From positions 1 through 6,981 of the forward strand of contig PUKM01000208.1 of assembly GCA_003552325.1 (NCBI GenBank): a DNA stretch of 6,981 nt, written 5' to 3'. The position numbers and the translations under genes were made by a program. Shown piece by piece: positions 6,689 to 6,981 of the stretch. The stretch's first letter is position 1. Each line of letters opens with the position of its first letter. The notes under the pieces are model-generated. The model was not told the DNA's origin. It was given only the letters and a program-made list of their open reading frames with translations, and made no database searches. This DNA comes from Natrialbaceae archaeon. GTDB taxonomy: Archaea; Halobacteriota; Halobacteria; Halobacteriales; Natrialbaceae.

Positions 6689-6981
6689 GTGAACGATAAG
6701 GGGCGAGCGGCGCTGATGGTTGTCGCACTCGTGGCGATAGCCGCGGCTGGAGCGATGGTCTTCGCCGTCGACACCGGCGCGGACTCACCCGACCCGGCAC
6801 CCTTCGAGGAGACCGTCTCGATGGGGGTGAGCCTCGAGGACGAACTGGCACTGGATGACGAGATCGAGTTGCCACGGGCACAGGCGTTTTACTCCCAGTA
6901 CGAGTACGTCGTCGGGTACTACGGCGTCGAGACCTACGTGGACGAGCGACGCCAACCGGGTCACCTCGAGCGATTCGGGTA
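6689..6981 (+). CDS. Membrane-anchored protein, start only (runs off window)
   Basis: An open frame with haloarchaeal codon and residue use runs from GTG 6689 to the window edge (97 codons plus two bases). The N-terminus has a short charged start (MNDKGR), then one hydrophobic helix (about residues 8-27, with LMVVALVAIAAAGAMVFAV), then a Pro/Asp-rich spacer and an acidic, tyrosine-rich domain beginning near ELPRAQAFYSQYEYVVGYYG (63-82). This suggests a helix-anchored or secreted protein whose main domain faces outside. There is no twin-arginine motif and no lipobox cysteine. I do not recognise the family with certainty; the start of the outer domain faintly recalls NosL-like copper-chaperone proteins, an impression only. 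An in-frame ATG at 6647 would add 14 residues before the helix. It lies about 250 bases after xdhC and is probably a separate transcription unit. Confidence 0.7.
   Translation, partial: MNDKGRAALMVVALVAIAAAGAMVFAVDTGADSPDPAPFEETVSMGVSLEDELALDDEIELPRAQAFYSQYEYVVGYYGVETYVDERRQPGHLERFG

Overview
The window looks like chromosomal DNA of a haloarchaeon (class Halobacteria), most like the Natrialbales group. The evidence is high G+C in most of the window, acidic Asp/Glu-rich proteins, tightly packed genes, a TATA-like box about 27 bases before a start codon (typical of leaderless haloarchaeal mRNAs), a Shine-Dalgarno site matching the archaeal 16S 3' end, and a great excess of the hexamer CTCGAG. 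The genus assignment is inference.

Region 1 (15-4324, + strand) is a four-gene operon for a dipeptide/oligopeptide-type ABC transporter: two membrane permeases (dppB, dppC) followed by two ATPases (dppD, dppF). The genes overlap by 4 bases, are 7 bases apart, then overlap by 1 base, so they are probably co-transcribed and translationally coupled. No substrate-binding protein gene lies in the window; it may sit just upstream. The substrate (peptide, nickel, sugar oligomer or other) cannot be read from these genes. The last ATPase carries a long insert inside its C-terminal cysteine motif.

Region 2 (4356-6438) is a divergent pair linked to molybdenum cofactor maturation. A MocA/MobA-like nucleotidyltransferase is on the - strand, converging on the transporter operon with only 31 bases between them. 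An XdhC/CoxI-family protein is on the + strand. In known systems these families prepare and insert the cytosine-dinucleotide or sulfurated molybdenum cofactor into xanthine dehydrogenase/CO dehydrogenase-type enzymes. No such enzyme subunit is visible here. The 187-base region between the pair holds a good TATA box for xdhC and a perfect 9-base inverted repeat whose right arm ends directly before that box.

Region 3 (6439-6981) starts with about 250 bases without a convincing gene, containing overlapping inverted repeats and a T4 tract that may end xdhC transcription. It finishes with the first 97 codons of a membrane-anchored protein that runs off the window and that I cannot firmly identify.

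I found no RNA gene, insertion sequence, CRISPR array, attachment site or replication origin. Most of the window is recognisable haloarchaeal metabolism and transport. I do not see a clear undescribed system; the points worth a second look are the DppF insert, the composition contrast of the first gene, and the candidate regulatory repeats.
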